A stretch of 64,000 bases of DNA from Halalkalibacter krulwichiae (GCF_002109385.1 NZ_CP020814.1:2751501-2815500), one strand, 5' to 3'; shown: positions 48,009-57,436, counted from the first letter of the stretch. The notes: generated from the sequence alone by a model not told the origin. Numbers and translations: made by a program.

Positions 48009-48426
48009 CGGTAAACTCTTTCTCTAAGCCATAAGATGATCGGTCATTTTGAGCAACGACAATCTTAATTTCGTATTCACCTTTAGGAAGCTCTTCAATA
48101 ATAAAGGCTGATTGATACAACGTATCAACATGCTCATCATTTATGTAAAGTCGGATATGCCCTTCACCCTCCTCGTGAAGCGCACCGACTTTATCTTCTT
48201 TAAAACGAAAATGATTTAGAAAGCATTCGACATAAACGTTTCCACTTTTCACGTCATGATCAACCTCTAAATCGAGCCCTTCTCTTTGTGTATCAATATT
48301 TACAATCCCTGTACTCTGTATCGGCACAATATGTATCTGGTCAATAAATTCTTCATTACCAGCATAAACATTAGTCGAAATACAATTAAACAAAAGAAAC
48401 GATATAAAAAAAAGCTTCCACCTCAT
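47995..48426 (-). CDS. secreted protein of unknown function
   Basis: A 143-residue protein with a signal peptide (MRWKLFFISFLLFNCISTNVYA, cleavage probably after VYA), then a domain with alternating beta pattern (IVNIDTQREGLDLEVDHDV, IRLYINDEHVDTLYQSAF, GEYEIKIVVAQNDRS). The second half recalls small Ig-like extracellular folds; I do not recognise a family. AAGGAG lies 6 bases before the ATG at 48426; the frame opens 12 codons earlier. Confidence 0.75.
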   Translation of the reverse strand: MRWKLFFISFLLFNCISTNVYAGNEEFIDQIHIVPIQSTGIVNIDTQREGLDLEVDHDVKSGNVYVECFLNHFRFKEDKVGALHEEGEGHIRLYINDEHVDTLYQSAFIIEELPKGEYEIKIVVAQNDRSSYGLEKEFTVMIQ

Positions 48427-48498
48427 AATAAACTCCTTATGCTCCAATTTGAAAATGTTCATTTTATCATTCCACTTCCAAATTATTTTTATCCTTAT

Positions 48499-48531
48499 GA
48501 AAAAGGACCTGCCATTACTGACCAGGTCCTT
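48499..48531 (-). terminator. terminator overlapping the ylbE stop
   Basis: Minus strand AAGGACCTG, 11-base loop, CAGGTCCTT then TTTC. It encloses the ylbE stop codon. Confidence 0.8.
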
Positions 48532-48778
48532 GGACTCCTGAAACGGTCGCTTGCCCCATCTTTAACATTTCCATCATCATCATTACAAGACCAAGTGAAT
48601 TCTGCATTTTCTCTACCCTTTGTGGTAAGGTCCTTCCGTAAAACTGATTCACTTCCTTTTCCAATTGACTTACTATACTTGGGTCCCTGCTTAGACGACG
48701 ATACCAATTAGGATGTTGTCTAATAAACTGTCGTATCTCTGGACGATCAACTAATAATTGCTGTATTTCAGCTCTCAC
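48515..48778 (-). CDS. ylbE: YlbE-like protein
   Basis: An 87-residue protein. RPEIRQFIRQHPNWYRRLSRDP is characteristic of the YlbE-like family of Bacillaceae; a Met-rich helix (LGLVMMMMEMLKMG) follows. Function unknown. It lies 15 bases after ylbD in the same transcript. Confidence 0.88.
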   Translation of the reverse strand: MRAEIQQLLVDRPEIRQFIRQHPNWYRRLSRDPSIVSQLEKEVNQFYGRTLPQRVEKMQNSLGLVMMMMEMLKMGQATVSGVQGPGQ

Positions 48779-48793
48779 CTAACCGCCTCCCCT

Positions 48794-49234
48794 TTAATCT
48801 CGACGAAATGCAAACGGATGGTCTTGCGGACTTTGATTACTCGGGTTGCTTGGCTTTTGAAAAGACTGCATGACATTTTGAACGTTAGTTAATACGGAAC
48901 TAAATTGAGCTAGATGGTTTTGTAAATCTTGAACATTCATTCGCTTTACAATTCCCATTATTTGCCCTAATGCATCACCCGTACTTTGAGAAGATTCTAT
49001 TGAATCGGCTGAATCCTCTTCTCCTTCTTTTTCTGGTTGCTTAGAAGTGGGAGAATCGTTGTTTAATTTATATGAAGTCCATTGTTCATGTTCTCCCCCA
49101 ACTATCATCCATTCCTCATAAAGCTCTTGCAAAGTTCTTTTATTTTCTTTAACTTCTTTTACAAGCAATGGATGCTCTTTCATAAATTGTTTAAATTGTT
49201 GAATTGAAGGATGCAACCCTTGATTAGAACTCAT
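48794..49234 (-). CDS. ylbD: putative spore coat protein YlbD
   Basis: A 146-residue protein. IQQFKQFMKEHPLLVKEVK and YEEWMIVGGEHEQW match YlbD, listed as a coat component in B. subtilis. A Ser/Glu-rich middle (about 60-85) is followed by a conserved helix (MGIVKRMNVQDLQNHLAQFSSVL). Paired with ylbE. Confidence 0.87.
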   Translation of the reverse strand: MSSNQGLHPSIQQFKQFMKEHPLLVKEVKENKRTLQELYEEWMIVGGEHEQWTSYKLNNDSPTSKQPEKEGEEDSADSIESSQSTGDALGQIMGIVKRMNVQDLQNHLAQFSSVLTNVQNVMQSFQKPSNPSNQSPQDHPFAFRRD

Positions 49235-49374
49235 TTTTTCATCCTCCTCCCAGCCTTTTATTACATTCTACACATAAGCCCAGTCCAATGTGCCTTAACT
49301 GATAAAATTTGACTAAATTACGGTCACACTTCACAATATGAAATAGATAGGCAAATAAACGGAGGCATAATAGG

Positions 49375-49878
49375 ATGAACAGTACAACAGACAATCAATT
49401 ACTACATAGGCTTGAATCACTGTTAAAAGAGGCAAACGAAGAAGAACGAGATTTGGTTTCTAGAATCGTTGATGGGTTAGAGTTAAAAAGAATGGGTAAA
49501 CACAGCACTTACCTAGCTGCACTCACAAATGTAGAATCTCGAACATTAGAAAATGGTCAATTCGAGATGACTCTACCAATTCAGCCATTGGTAGAAAATC
49601 CACTAAAAATGGTTCACGGAGGGATGACAGCGACTTTACTGGATAGCGCGATGGGTTCTTTAGTAAATGAATCTTTATCAGAAAATTTCGCAGCTTTAAC
49701 AGCTGAAATGAACGTTCACTATATAAAGCCAGGAGTAGGGAGTTATCTTCGCTGTGTGGCTTCTCTATCACATAAAGGAAATCAACTTTGTGTGACAGAA
49801 GGTAAAGTTTATGATGAACATAATAAATTAGTGGCAATGGCAACTGCTACCTTCTTTATTATCAAAAAGTCAAATTAA
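49375..49878 (+). CDS. PaaI-type hotdog-fold thioesterase
   Basis: A 167-residue protein with the hotdog signature NPLKMVHGGMTATLLDSAMG, where HGG and the Asp of LLDSAMG line the active site. An N-terminal helical extension of about 35 residues (HRLESLLKEANEEERDLVS) is present. Likely hydrolyses acyl-CoA; the substrate is unknown. It stands alone with a strong terminator. Confidence 0.88.
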   Translation: MNSTTDNQLLHRLESLLKEANEEERDLVSRIVDGLELKRMGKHSTYLAALTNVESRTLENGQFEMTLPIQPLVENPLKMVHGGMTATLLDSAMGSLVNESLSENFAALTAEMNVHYIKPGVGSYLRCVASLSHKGNQLCVTEGKVYDEHNKLVAMATATFFIIKKSN

Positions 49879-49923
49879 AAGAGCTGTCTCAAAAGGCTTT
49901 TACCTTTTGAGACAGCTCTTTTT
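49877..49923 (+). terminator. strong bidirectional terminator, thioesterase / ylbC
   Basis: AAAAGAGCTGTCTCAAAAGG pairs perfectly with CCTTTTGAGACAGCTCTTTT across a six-base loop, with A and T runs on both sides. Confidence 0.93.
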
Positions 49924-49939
49924 ACCATCGGATTAACTA

Positions 49940-51019
49940 TTACATTTGCCAAGGAGTCATAAAGTTTTGTGTATAATAGTCTTGAAAAACTCCGACTCCA
50001 AGATGAGTAAATTCCTCATGAAGTAAATTCACTCTATGACCTTCACTGTTCAACCAACCCTCTACGGAAGCTATTCCATCAATATATTTAGCTGCAATGT
50101 TTTCTCCAGCCAATTTAAACGGAACTTCCTCTCTTGTAAAACGATCCAGCACTTCTCCGTATGTTGGAGAGGTATGAGAGAAGTAATTATTTTCACTCAT
50201 ATCTTTACTATGCTTGTAAGCGATACCTGCCACATCTTCTTCCCATGAAAAAGGCTCTAAATCATGTCTTAATCGAATGATATTCGTATAATCAAAGATT
50301 TGTCTTGCATTACCTGCCTCAATCATCGCCCATTCGCCTTCCGTAAACGTTGGACGAGTAGGAGGTTCCCCAACGTATGAAACAGAATATGGTCTTAAAG
50401 TTACTAATACATCCGCCGTCATAACTCGTACACTTGATAGCCTTTTTGTATGAATATCGAAATAGAATTGAACCCAATTTCCATCAATATTCACTAAAGG
50501 CCGCATTTTAATATCTTCGTCCGTTAACTCAAATTGATATTTACCGCCATTACCGCCTATAACACTTACATTCCGTTTAAACTCTAATTGATTATTTAAT
50601 TGGTCATACGAATAATCCAAGGATATGTTACGTTGTTCTAAGTTTCCCGTCAAAAACAACGTTACACTTTTCTCATTTTCAATTCCTATTTGTAAATAAG
50701 ACTCATTTGACTGCGGATAAATCCACCAATCATAGCCATAGGCTGATAAATCAATTCGTTCAGGTTCTCCAAATTCCTCTTTTATTTCCTTGACAGTTAA
50801 ACCAATTATTTGATCTTGATTTGAGACTTCCTGTTGTTCTACAACTGCATTGACCTCTTCTACCGCTCTTTCTTGATGCTCTTCACGCTCTAGATCAACT
50901 GTCTCTGCAATACGAGAATCTGTGAACCACTGTTGAATTTCAGTTTCATAAACGGTCTCAAATAACATTATTGCAGCAAATAAGAGCAATGTTGCGATCA
51001 AAAACAATAATTTCTTCAT
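49940..51019 (-). CDS. ylbC: YlbC, secreted CAP-domain protein
   Basis: A 359-residue protein with an N-terminal hydrophobic segment (LLFLIATLLLFAAIMLF) serving as signal or anchor. A CAP-associated domain (about 70-225) is followed by a CAP/SCP domain with NIIRLRHDLEPFSW, AYKHSKDMSENNYFSH, AGENIAAKY and GWLNSEGHRVNLL. Function in Bacillus unknown; CAP proteins bind lipids or act at the cell surface. It has no other gene in its transcript. Confidence 0.9.
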   Translation of the reverse strand: MKKLLFLIATLLLFAAIMLFETVYETEIQQWFTDSRIAETVDLEREEHQERAVEEVNAVVEQQEVSNQDQIIGLTVKEIKEEFGEPERIDLSAYGYDWWIYPQSNESYLQIGIENEKSVTLFLTGNLEQRNISLDYSYDQLNNQLEFKRNVSVIGGNGGKYQFELTDEDIKMRPLVNIDGNWVQFYFDIHTKRLSSVRVMTADVLVTLRPYSVSYVGEPPTRPTFTEGEWAMIEAGNARQIFDYTNIIRLRHDLEPFSWEEDVAGIAYKHSKDMSENNYFSHTSPTYGEVLDRFTREEVPFKLAGENIAAKYIDGIASVEGWLNSEGHRVNLLHEEFTHLGVGVFQDYYTQNFMTPWQM

Positions 51020-51418
51020 ACATTCCCCTCTTCCTTTTCTTTAAAGATATGGAAAAATATTGTTACATTGAAATTATCTTAGACTCAAAAAAAATCAAAA
51101 GACGATACAAATAAATGTTTAAAAACATCATTATACAAAATTTCGTAACCATCAGTCTAAAATCCTTTCACTAACTATGTAAGCTTCTGTCGTTGAAACA
51201 CCTAGCTTGTCGAAACAAGATAAGTAAGTCTTCATGATTGCCCAGGGAATTTCTTACAAATATCCTTTTCATATCCGAACTCATTTCACTCAAATTAATA
51301 TCCTTTAGAGAGAAATAAGATATTTTCCATAAAACATTCACGATTATGGATTGCAACTGCAAGCGTTTCATACTATCATAAATAGAGTACATATTCATGA
51401 ATTGGAGGCAGATTCACT
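51020..51418. other. 399-base gap between ylbC and the YugN-like gene
   Basis: AT-rich. It must hold the promoters of both divergent genes. A perfect Spo0A-type box (TGTCGAA) occurs near 51212, not enough to claim regulation. A 75-codon minus-strand frame (51171-51398) has no ribosome binding site and unconvincing composition. I see no supported gene. Confidence 0.6.
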
Positions 51419-51766
51419 GTGAAATTTGAACATATTGAATTAGCAGATAAAGAAGTAAAATTTGAAACACTTAGATATGCAGCAGAATCCATTGGTTTTA
51501 TTCATGCAGGTCAATGGGACTACCAACGCGTAACATTTGATTACAAAATCGTCAACCAAGGAGATACTTACTACTTACGAGTTCCCGCATATGCTGTAAA
51601 AGGTGATATTCCTAAAGACGATACAATTGTGAAACTAACAGCACCGATGTTAGGAAAACATTATTACCCACATGGTGTTGAGTATGAAGGTGAAGATTTC
51701 CCTCAAGCAATTGTAGAGAAGTGTAATAAAAAATTAGAACTTCTTAAGAAAAACTTAGAAGCATAA
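51419..51766 (+). CDS. YugN-like family protein
   Basis: A 115-residue cytoplasmic protein. [20 protein letters not shown] and [20 protein letters not shown] are the conserved blocks of the YugN-like family. Starts with GTG, 10 bases after GGAGG. Function unknown. Confidence 0.85.
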   Translation: MKFEHIELADKEVKFETLRYAAESIGFIHAGQWDYQRVTFDYKIVNQGDTYYLRVPAYAVKGDIPKDDTIVKLTAPMLGKHYYPHGVEYEGEDFPQAIVEKCNKKLELLKKNLEA

Positions 51767-51774
51767 CAATAAGA

Positions 51775-51816
51775 AGAAAATAAGACAACAAGGATGCCTT
51801 GTTGTCTTATTTTCTT
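51775..51816 (+). terminator. bidirectional terminator, YugN-like / lipoprotein
   Basis: ATAAGACAACAAGG, short loop, CCTTGTTGTCTTAT followed by TTTC. It overlaps the stop of the convergent lipoprotein gene. Confidence 0.88.
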
Positions 51817-52253
51817 TCTTTAATCGTTACAACTCTATAAGATCCATTACCGCCTGTTATTACTTCAAAACGAACAGCTCTTTCTACTGGCTTTGCCTCT
51901 CCATATTCAAAAAGCGTAACCTTTTCATTCACGTCTATATGAAACTCTCCTATTTCATCCTCGTAAACAGTTATTACTTCAAAATGATTTAATTCTTTTG
52001 TAATATTTTCACTATGTGAATCACTGATATACCTTCTTAATGAATGATAAAAACTGTTATTAGTAATTAAATACCCTTCTAACTCATTGAAATCTCCTGT
52101 ATTTACAGCTTCGACCATCGTTTCTTTATACTTTAAGAGGAAATCCTCAATCGCTTCCTTTTCTGGACCATTTACTTCAGTAAACTGATCAGGGTCCGCT
52201 CCACAAGCAGACAATGAAATTAAAAAAATCATCAAAATAATTATTCGTTTCAT
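51807..52253 (-). CDS. putative lipoprotein of unknown function
   Basis: A 148-residue protein with a lipoprotein signal peptide (IIILMIFLISLSAC, lipobox LSAC with Cys at about residue 17). The exported part has helices (EKEAIEDFLLKYKETMVEAV) then beta strands, a layout like NTF2-related domains such as that of TcaA, but I cannot confirm it. Alone between two terminators. Confidence 0.8.
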   Translation of the reverse strand: MKRIIILMIFLISLSACGADPDQFTEVNGPEKEAIEDFLLKYKETMVEAVNTGDFNELEGYLITNNSFYHSLRRYISDSHSENITKELNHFEVITVYEDEIGEFHIDVNEKVTLFEYGEAKPVERAVRFEVITGGNGSYRVVTIKERK

Positions 52254-52424
52254 CTTAGCGCTCCTTAGCTATATTGCCTTTTATAAACTATGGACGATTA
52301 TAACATAAACTTACTAATTTATGTGTGAACGTCTAAAGGACATTAAGTCGTAGCACTGTTCATAAAGCCTTGTTCGTACTATAATAGATAGTAGCATTTC
52401 TTTTTATGAGAGAGGAGTCTCAAA

Positions 52425-53483
52425 TTGGCAGCATTTATGACAAAGAAGAACTTTATAATTTTGCTTAGCATAGTTACAATTAGTATTGTTGCGTATTTTA
52501 TTTTACCAATCTCTATTCCACTAATAGCCGCTTTTATAACGGCATTAATTTTATCACCGGCTGTTAATGGATTACATAAACGTGTAAAGCTAAAAAGAAA
52601 TATTTCCGTAATGATTGTATTTACGCTTTTTGTTTGTTTCATTGGATTAACAGGCTATTTTATTACAACTCAAGTCATTACCCAAGGGACACAAATAGTG
52701 GAGAACCTCCCTCAATATATAAATGACATTAATCGTGCTTGGTGGAGTTTCCAACGAAATCTGGAAGCGGAATACGGGACCCTTCCTCCTGATCTTGTTA
52801 AAGAAATAAATAATCATGTTTCGCAAACATTAACAACGATTCGAACGGCAATAGCTGACAGGAATTTAATCAATGATGTTGCTTCCATTATTACAAGTAT
52901 TCCAGGCTATTTAGTTACTTTTATTGTTTATTTAATTGCTTTATTTTTATTTATGCTTGAACTTCCTACATTAAAGAAAAAAACCTTTTCATATCTTTCT
53001 GACCGAACAAAAGAAAAAGTTAATTTTATGACCTCAAGACTGAGTTATGTTATTTGGGGATTTGTTAAAGCCCAATTCCTTGTTAGTATCATTATTTTTG
53101 TTGTTTCATTGATTGGATTATTATTAATCGTACCCGAAGTTGCCTTGTTAATGGCCTTCATTATTTGGATCATTGATTTCATTCCATTAATTGGTTCGAT
53201 TGCGATATTAGCTCCTTGGGCCATTTTTCAGTTAATAGCAGGGAATGTCACGATCGGTACTCAACTCCTTATCCTTGCAGCTGTTCTGTTAATTATACGT
53301 CGAACAGTAGAACCTAAAGTAATGGGACAGCAAATTGGTTTGTCTCCACTAGCGACTTTAATAGCGATGTACCTAGGTTTAATGCTGTTTGGGGTTATGG
53401 GCTTTATCATTGGTCCTCTAATCGTAATTGCCTTTACTTCAGCAAAAGAAGCGGGAATCATTAAACTTAACTTTAAAATTTAA
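52425..53483 (+). CDS. AI-2E family permease, YtvI-like
   Basis: A 352-residue membrane protein with about eight helices and a large loop (about 95-155). VPEVALLMAFIIWIIDFIPLIGS and MGQQIGLSPLATLIAMYLG are signatures of the AI-2E/UPF0118 family, and overall pattern resembles sporulation protein YtvI. Starts with TTG, 7 bases after GAGGAG. Substrate unknown. Confidence 0.85.
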   Translation: MAAFMTKKNFIILLSIVTISIVAYFILPISIPLIAAFITALILSPAVNGLHKRVKLKRNISVMIVFTLFVCFIGLTGYFITTQVITQGTQIVENLPQYINDINRAWWSFQRNLEAEYGTLPPDLVKEINNHVSQTLTTIRTAIADRNLINDVASIITSIPGYLVTFIVYLIALFLFMLELPTLKKKTFSYLSDRTKEKVNFMTSRLSYVIWGFVKAQFLVSIIIFVVSLIGLLLIVPEVALLMAFIIWIIDFIPLIGSIAILAPWAIFQLIAGNVTIGTQLLILAAVLLIIRRTVEPKVMGQQIGLSPLATLIAMYLGLMLFGVMGFIIGPLIVIAFTSAKEAGIIKLNFKI

Positions 53484-53495
53484 TAATAAAGAAAG

Positions 53496-53537
53496 AAAAA
53501 CAGGGGAATCATTCGATTGAATCCCCTGTTTTTTTCT
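53496..53537 (+). terminator. terminator after the YtvI-like gene
   Basis: AAAAACAGGGGA and TCCCCTGTTTTTTT around a 16-base loop that can pair partly. A and T runs on both sides allow action in both directions. Confidence 0.88.
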
Positions 53538-53596
53538 AATGCTATTTCTAATGCTATGCTTTAAGTATCTATTTTCCGGATGATATTGTAATTCAA

Positions 53597-54316
53597 TTAA
53601 AATTCTAATTCAATCTCCATATGCTCATGTAACTCATCATCGACGATATGGACTGTAACGTTGTATTTTCCATCCAACTTTTCTATGCCTTGCATTTCAA
53701 ACGTTCCTGGATTCACTTCAATCATATCTTCCCAATGAGTTTGTTCTGATGTAGCTTGTCTTAATTCTAATGTTACTTTACCGCCACTATATGGTTCCTG
53801 TTCAACATGAATTGTAAGTGTAAGTTGATCTCCATCTTTTTTTGTATCAACATACACGTCAGCATGATGATGTGCATGTTCGTGATTTTGTTCATGTTCA
53901 TGTTCATGATCAACATCGTCAGCATCTCCAACTGCAATTTGTGTAGTTGGCATCCGGTGTAATCCACGAGCTGTCACATGTGTTTGCACATGATATTGAC
54001 CTTCTTCATTAAAAGTATATTTCAGAAGATAGTGATGACCCTCTTGTATTTCTGCTTCGATTAGTTCACTCTCTTCCTTATTCCCTTCTTTCCAAATCTC
54101 ATATACGACCTCATTTGCATCTTCAACCATGTCATCTCCTTGAGTCACTATACTTTCAAAAGTTACTATTTCTTCAATATCAGCCGTTTCTGGTACAAGT
54201 AACTCCACTTCAATAGGTTCCATTTGATCTACCGTCTCAGAACTATGCTGATTATCCCCTTCCCCACCACAAGCCGTTAATAAAAACATTGTACCTAATA
54301 TTAAAAATTTCTTCAT
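53597..54316 (-). CDS. His-rich lipoprotein with two YtkA-like domains
   Basis: A 239-residue lipoprotein (lipobox LTAC, Cys at about 16). Two similar Ig-like domains (EVELLVPETADIEEIVTFES and VYVDTKKDGDQLTLTIHVEQ) resemble YtkA/FixH-type domains. They are joined by a His-rich stretch, DHEHEHEQNHEHAHHH, likely to bind copper, nickel or zinc. GGTGG lies before the ATG at 54316. It follows the sensor kinase by 71 bases and may belong to the same system. Metal and role are inferred. Confidence 0.78.
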   Translation of the reverse strand: MKKFLILGTMFLLTACGGEGDNQHSSETVDQMEPIEVELLVPETADIEEIVTFESIVTQGDDMVEDANEVVYEIWKEGNKEESELIEAEIQEGHHYLLKYTFNEEGQYHVQTHVTARGLHRMPTTQIAVGDADDVDHEHEHEQNHEHAHHHADVYVDTKKDGDQLTLTIHVEQEPYSGGKVTLELRQATSEQTHWEDMIEVNPGTFEMQGIEKLDGKYNVTVHIVDDELHEHMEIELEF

Positions 54317-54396
54317 TCTCTCCACCTCATCGTGATTGTTCTTACATTCTTATCATAGCTTTTACTTGTGAAATAGACGTGAAGTTTGTTAGTTGT

Positions 54397-55788
54397 CTAC
54401 AAAATGTTCACAAATAGCAATTTAACTTTAGTTCCTTTTCCCAGTTTAGAAGTAAGGGAAAAGGATCCCTGATGCTTTTTCATAATCTCTGATACAATTG
54501 CTAATCCTAGACCAGTTCCACCACTTGCACGTGTTCTTGCCTTATCAACACGGTAAAAGCGCTCCATTATTTGAGACATATCTTCTTCTGGAATTCCTAT
54601 CCCCTCATCTTCAATTAATAACTCAGCTTTTTTTTCAATAAGAGATAACGTTACATGAATTTGTTTATTGTCTGGGGAGAATTTCAGAGCATTGTCTAAA
54701 ACATTATGAATCACTTGTTCTATCCGATCACGGTCTCCAGATATAATGATCGCATCATCTAGAATACAATTTAAATTAATTTTCTTTTTGCTGAAAGCAA
54801 TTTCGTATTGTTCTAACACTTCACTTACCAGCTGGGCAAGTGCTATCGGCTCACATGTAAGTGGATAAGATTCTCCTTCTAATTGAGCTAAATCAAGTAG
54901 GTCATTAACTAAGCGCTCGAGGCGGTTTGCCTCCTTCTCTATGATCGCCAGACCTTTCGTATGATTTACGACCCCTTCTTGCATAGCTTCAGTATAACCT
55001 TTCATATAACTTAATGGTGTTCTTAGTTCATGAGAAACATTCGCTAAAAATTCACGCCTGTTGTTATCCGCTTTTTCTAAAGAAGAGGAGAGTCTGTTAA
55101 AAGAACGCGCCAGTTGACCTAATTCATCTCCTCTTTTAGCTTCCACGTTAATATTTTGTGAATAATCACCGGCTGCTACCTTTTGTGCAACTTTTTTCAT
55201 CGCACTAAGTGGGTGAACAACATGATTGATCACACGTTTACCAATGATCATAATGATAAATACAATTAGAAATAACACAACAAGAAGCATTGTCTGAACT
55301 TGCTTAAACGGCTCATGTACATCTGATAAAGGCATGGAGAGAAAGACAACCCCAGAAAGATGTCCAGCTTGAAAAGTAGGTATCGCAACACCTAAAATAT
55401 CTTGTTGAAACTGAGGGTGAGTTCTGACCATTACAACAGTTTCTCCTTCAAGCAACTTTTGCCGCTCTTCGAACATGATTAAATTCTCATCTGCATATGG
55501 CTCAAAAGAAGTCCCACTTCCTAATTGCATCGGGTCATCAGTAAAATATAAATCTGCTATCAGCATCTCTTCCACCCATTCTACATTATGAAAGAATGCC
55601 TCTTTATCTATACTTTGCTCATATTGTTTTGAGAGATATTCCCCTTGCCTCATTAGAGCTTCTATTTGTTTGTCCACATAAAGTTTCTCATATAAAAAAT
55701 AAACAATTGAAATAGCACCTAACGTGACAATTATTGCAATTAACAAAATTGAAAACCAAACTTTTTTCTTTATCGTCCACCTTTTCAT
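54397..55788 (-). CDS. sensor histidine kinase
   Basis: A 463-residue membrane kinase. TM1 at about 11-33, an extracytoplasmic sensor domain of about 130 residues, TM2 at about 167-183, HAMP, then the dimerisation helix with phospho-acceptor His253 in NVSHELRTPLSYMKG. The ATPase part has NVLDNALKFSP, DEGIGIPEED and GGTGLGLAIV. It overlaps the response regulator by four bases (ATGA). The input is unknown; the sensor region has no motif I recognise. Confidence 0.92.
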   Translation of the reverse strand: MKRWTIKKKVWFSILLIAIIVTLGAISIVYFLYEKLYVDKQIEALMRQGEYLSKQYEQSIDKEAFFHNVEWVEEMLIADLYFTDDPMQLGSGTSFEPYADENLIMFEERQKLLEGETVVMVRTHPQFQQDILGVAIPTFQAGHLSGVVFLSMPLSDVHEPFKQVQTMLLVVLFLIVFIIMIIGKRVINHVVHPLSAMKKVAQKVAAGDYSQNINVEAKRGDELGQLARSFNRLSSSLEKADNNRREFLANVSHELRTPLSYMKGYTEAMQEGVVNHTKGLAIIEKEANRLERLVNDLLDLAQLEGESYPLTCEPIALAQLVSEVLEQYEIAFSKKKINLNCILDDAIIISGDRDRIEQVIHNVLDNALKFSPDNKQIHVTLSLIEKKAELLIEDEGIGIPEEDMSQIMERFYRVDKARTRASGGTGLGLAIVSEIMKKHQGSFSLTSKLGKGTKVKLLFVNIL

Positions 55789-56471
55789 GTTGGGTCCTCA
55801 AACTTATATCCAACACCCCAAATTGTTTTAATGAGTTTATCATACGGCTGTAGCTTTAATCTTACTGTTTTAATATGGGTATCTACTGTACGCAGTGTTC
55901 CTTTTTGTGAATCCATTCCCCATATCCGCTCGTGTAAATGTTCACGTGTGAAAACTTGGCCTCGATGATTAATTAAAAATAATAGCAACTCAAACTCCTT
56001 TTTCGTCATATTAATGATTTTACCTTTTACCAAAACAGTTCTTCCTTTAGTATCTATTTCAAGTTCTTTTATTTGGATCATATCTAGCGCTGAAGATTGA
56101 ACGTTGTAACGCCTTAAAGCAGCCTCAATTCTTGCAAGTAATTCTCTCGGACTAAAAGGCTTGACTATATAGTCATCTGCACCTGTTCTTAATCCATGTA
56201 TTTTATCGTCTTCTCCACTTCTTGCCGTTAACATAATAATAGGTATAGATGAAAACTCTCTAATTCTTTTTAACAAAGCAAATCCGTCTAATCCATGCAT
56301 CATTACATCCAGTACAATGAGATCAATGTTATAGTCTCGAATGACTTCTAGCGCTTCTATCCCACCGGTTGCAGTATGCACTTCATAATCTTCTTTTTTA
56401 AGATACGATGTAACAAGCTCTATAAGATCTTTCTCATCATCAACAATTAGTATTGAATTCTTGTCCTTCAT
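55785..56471 (-). CDS. OmpR-family response regulator
   Basis: A 228-residue regulator. The receiver domain has the acidic pair after LIVDDEKD, phospho-acceptor Asp55 in IVLDVMMHG and the conserved Lys in DYIVKPFSPREL. The C-terminal winged helix has MTKKEFELLLFLINHRGQVFT and TVDTHIKTVRLKL. It is translationally coupled to the kinase gene and overlaps the upstream lipoprotein gene by one base. Confidence 0.94.
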   Translation of the reverse strand: MKDKNSILIVDDEKDLIELVTSYLKKEDYEVHTATGGIEALEVIRDYNIDLIVLDVMMHGLDGFALLKRIREFSSIPIIMLTARSGEDDKIHGLRTGADDYIVKPFSPRELLARIEAALRRYNVQSSALDMIQIKELEIDTKGRTVLVKGKIINMTKKEFELLLFLINHRGQVFTREHLHERIWGMDSQKGTLRTVDTHIKTVRLKLQPYDKLIKTIWGVGYKFEDPT

Positions 56472-57436
56472 TAAAATACCTCCTCAATTATTGAATATGG
56501 GCCAGCAGGGACATCAACTTCTGTGATTAATTGAAACCTCTCTTTATCAATAATCGACACTTTATTTCCATCTAAACTCGAGACAAATATTTGACCTTGA
56601 TTTCCCCAAATAAAATTAGGGTTCTCTCCTACAGCTACTACATCTGTCACTTCATTCGTCTTCTTATCAACTTTGTATAAAGCATGATCTCCATGACAAA
56701 GGACATAAAGGTAGCGAGAAGAAGGTACGGTCCAAAAAGCAACAGGCATTAATCCCACTTCAATTTTTTTTAGCTGTTGACCAGTATGGGGATCATATCC
56801 AATGATTTCTCTATTTAATTTCCCATATGGGCCATGCCCACCAACCCAAAGGATATCGTTATCAATTATCATGCCTGCTGGCCTTTCAATAACTGAAAAT
56901 GTTTGAATTTCTTCATAAGTATCTCCACCAATTACAGTGATATCGTTACTCTCTCCGTTTAGTACATAAATATCTTGATCTAAACTTTCAAATGAAGTTG
57001 GAAACTTCCCTGTAGCAACACTGTTTACAATTGCATTCTGATGTAGGTCGATAATATGAATTTGATTATCAGTAGAATCTGCAACGAACAATAGATTAGA
57101 TAAATAGTCATAATGAATTCCTGTTAAGCCACTGTTCACTTTTACAATTGGCTCGATCGTACCTATGTTTAGGTCGATTAGGAATATGTGTTTTTCACTT
57201 CGACTAGTTGCTACTACTTTGCCGTTCTTAATAGATACTAGATCAGTTAATTGGTAGCGTATATCTTTAGAGAACATGATCTCGTTTTTGTCTAGATCTA
57301 TAAAAGTTAAGGCCGAACTTTTTAAGTGAGATACCATTAAATACGGTTCCTGTAATTTACTTGCATCAAAAGCCTGCTTCTGACATGAAATTAATAGTAT
57401 GAATGACAATAAACATAAAAGAAATATTTTTCTCAT
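56471..57436 (-). CDS. YncE-like beta-propeller lipoprotein
   Basis: A 321-residue lipoprotein (LLISC lipobox, Cys at about 18) with about seven repeats of a propeller blade, for example SALTFIDLDKNEIMFSKDI, NQIHIIDLHQNAIVNSVATG and NKVSIIDKERFQLITEVDV. This YVTN/YncE pattern binds ligands or partners outside the membrane. It leads the transcript with the two-component genes and could feed the sensor. Ligand unknown. Confidence 0.82.
   Translation of the reverse strand: MRKIFLLCLLSFILLISCQKQAFDASKLQEPYLMVSHLKSSALTFIDLDKNEIMFSKDIRYQLTDLVSIKNGKVVATSRSEKHIFLIDLNIGTIEPIVKVNSGLTGIHYDYLSNLLFVADSTDNQIHIIDLHQNAIVNSVATGKFPTSFESLDQDIYVLNGESNDITVIGGDTYEEIQTFSVIERPAGMIIDNDILWVGGHGPYGKLNREIIGYDPHTGQQLKKIEVGLMPVAFWTVPSSRYLYVLCHGDHALYKVDKKTNEVTDVVAVGENPNFIWGNQGQIFVSSLDGNKVSIIDKERFQLITEVDVPAGPYSIIEEVF

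Noticed and set aside
51205..51222. TGTCGAA Spo0A-type box
   Set aside because: A single seven-base match in an AT-rich gap is expected by chance, and no paired box or promoter is evident.
51171..51398. 75-codon minus-strand frame in the ylbC to YugN-like gap
   Set aside because: No ribosome binding site, no recognisable pattern, and it covers the place where promoters of two divergent genes must lie.
53860..53925. Short tandem repeat (GAACAT-like units) in the lipoprotein gene
   Set aside because: It encodes the His-Glu linker and is explained by the protein; not a CRISPR or mobile repeat.
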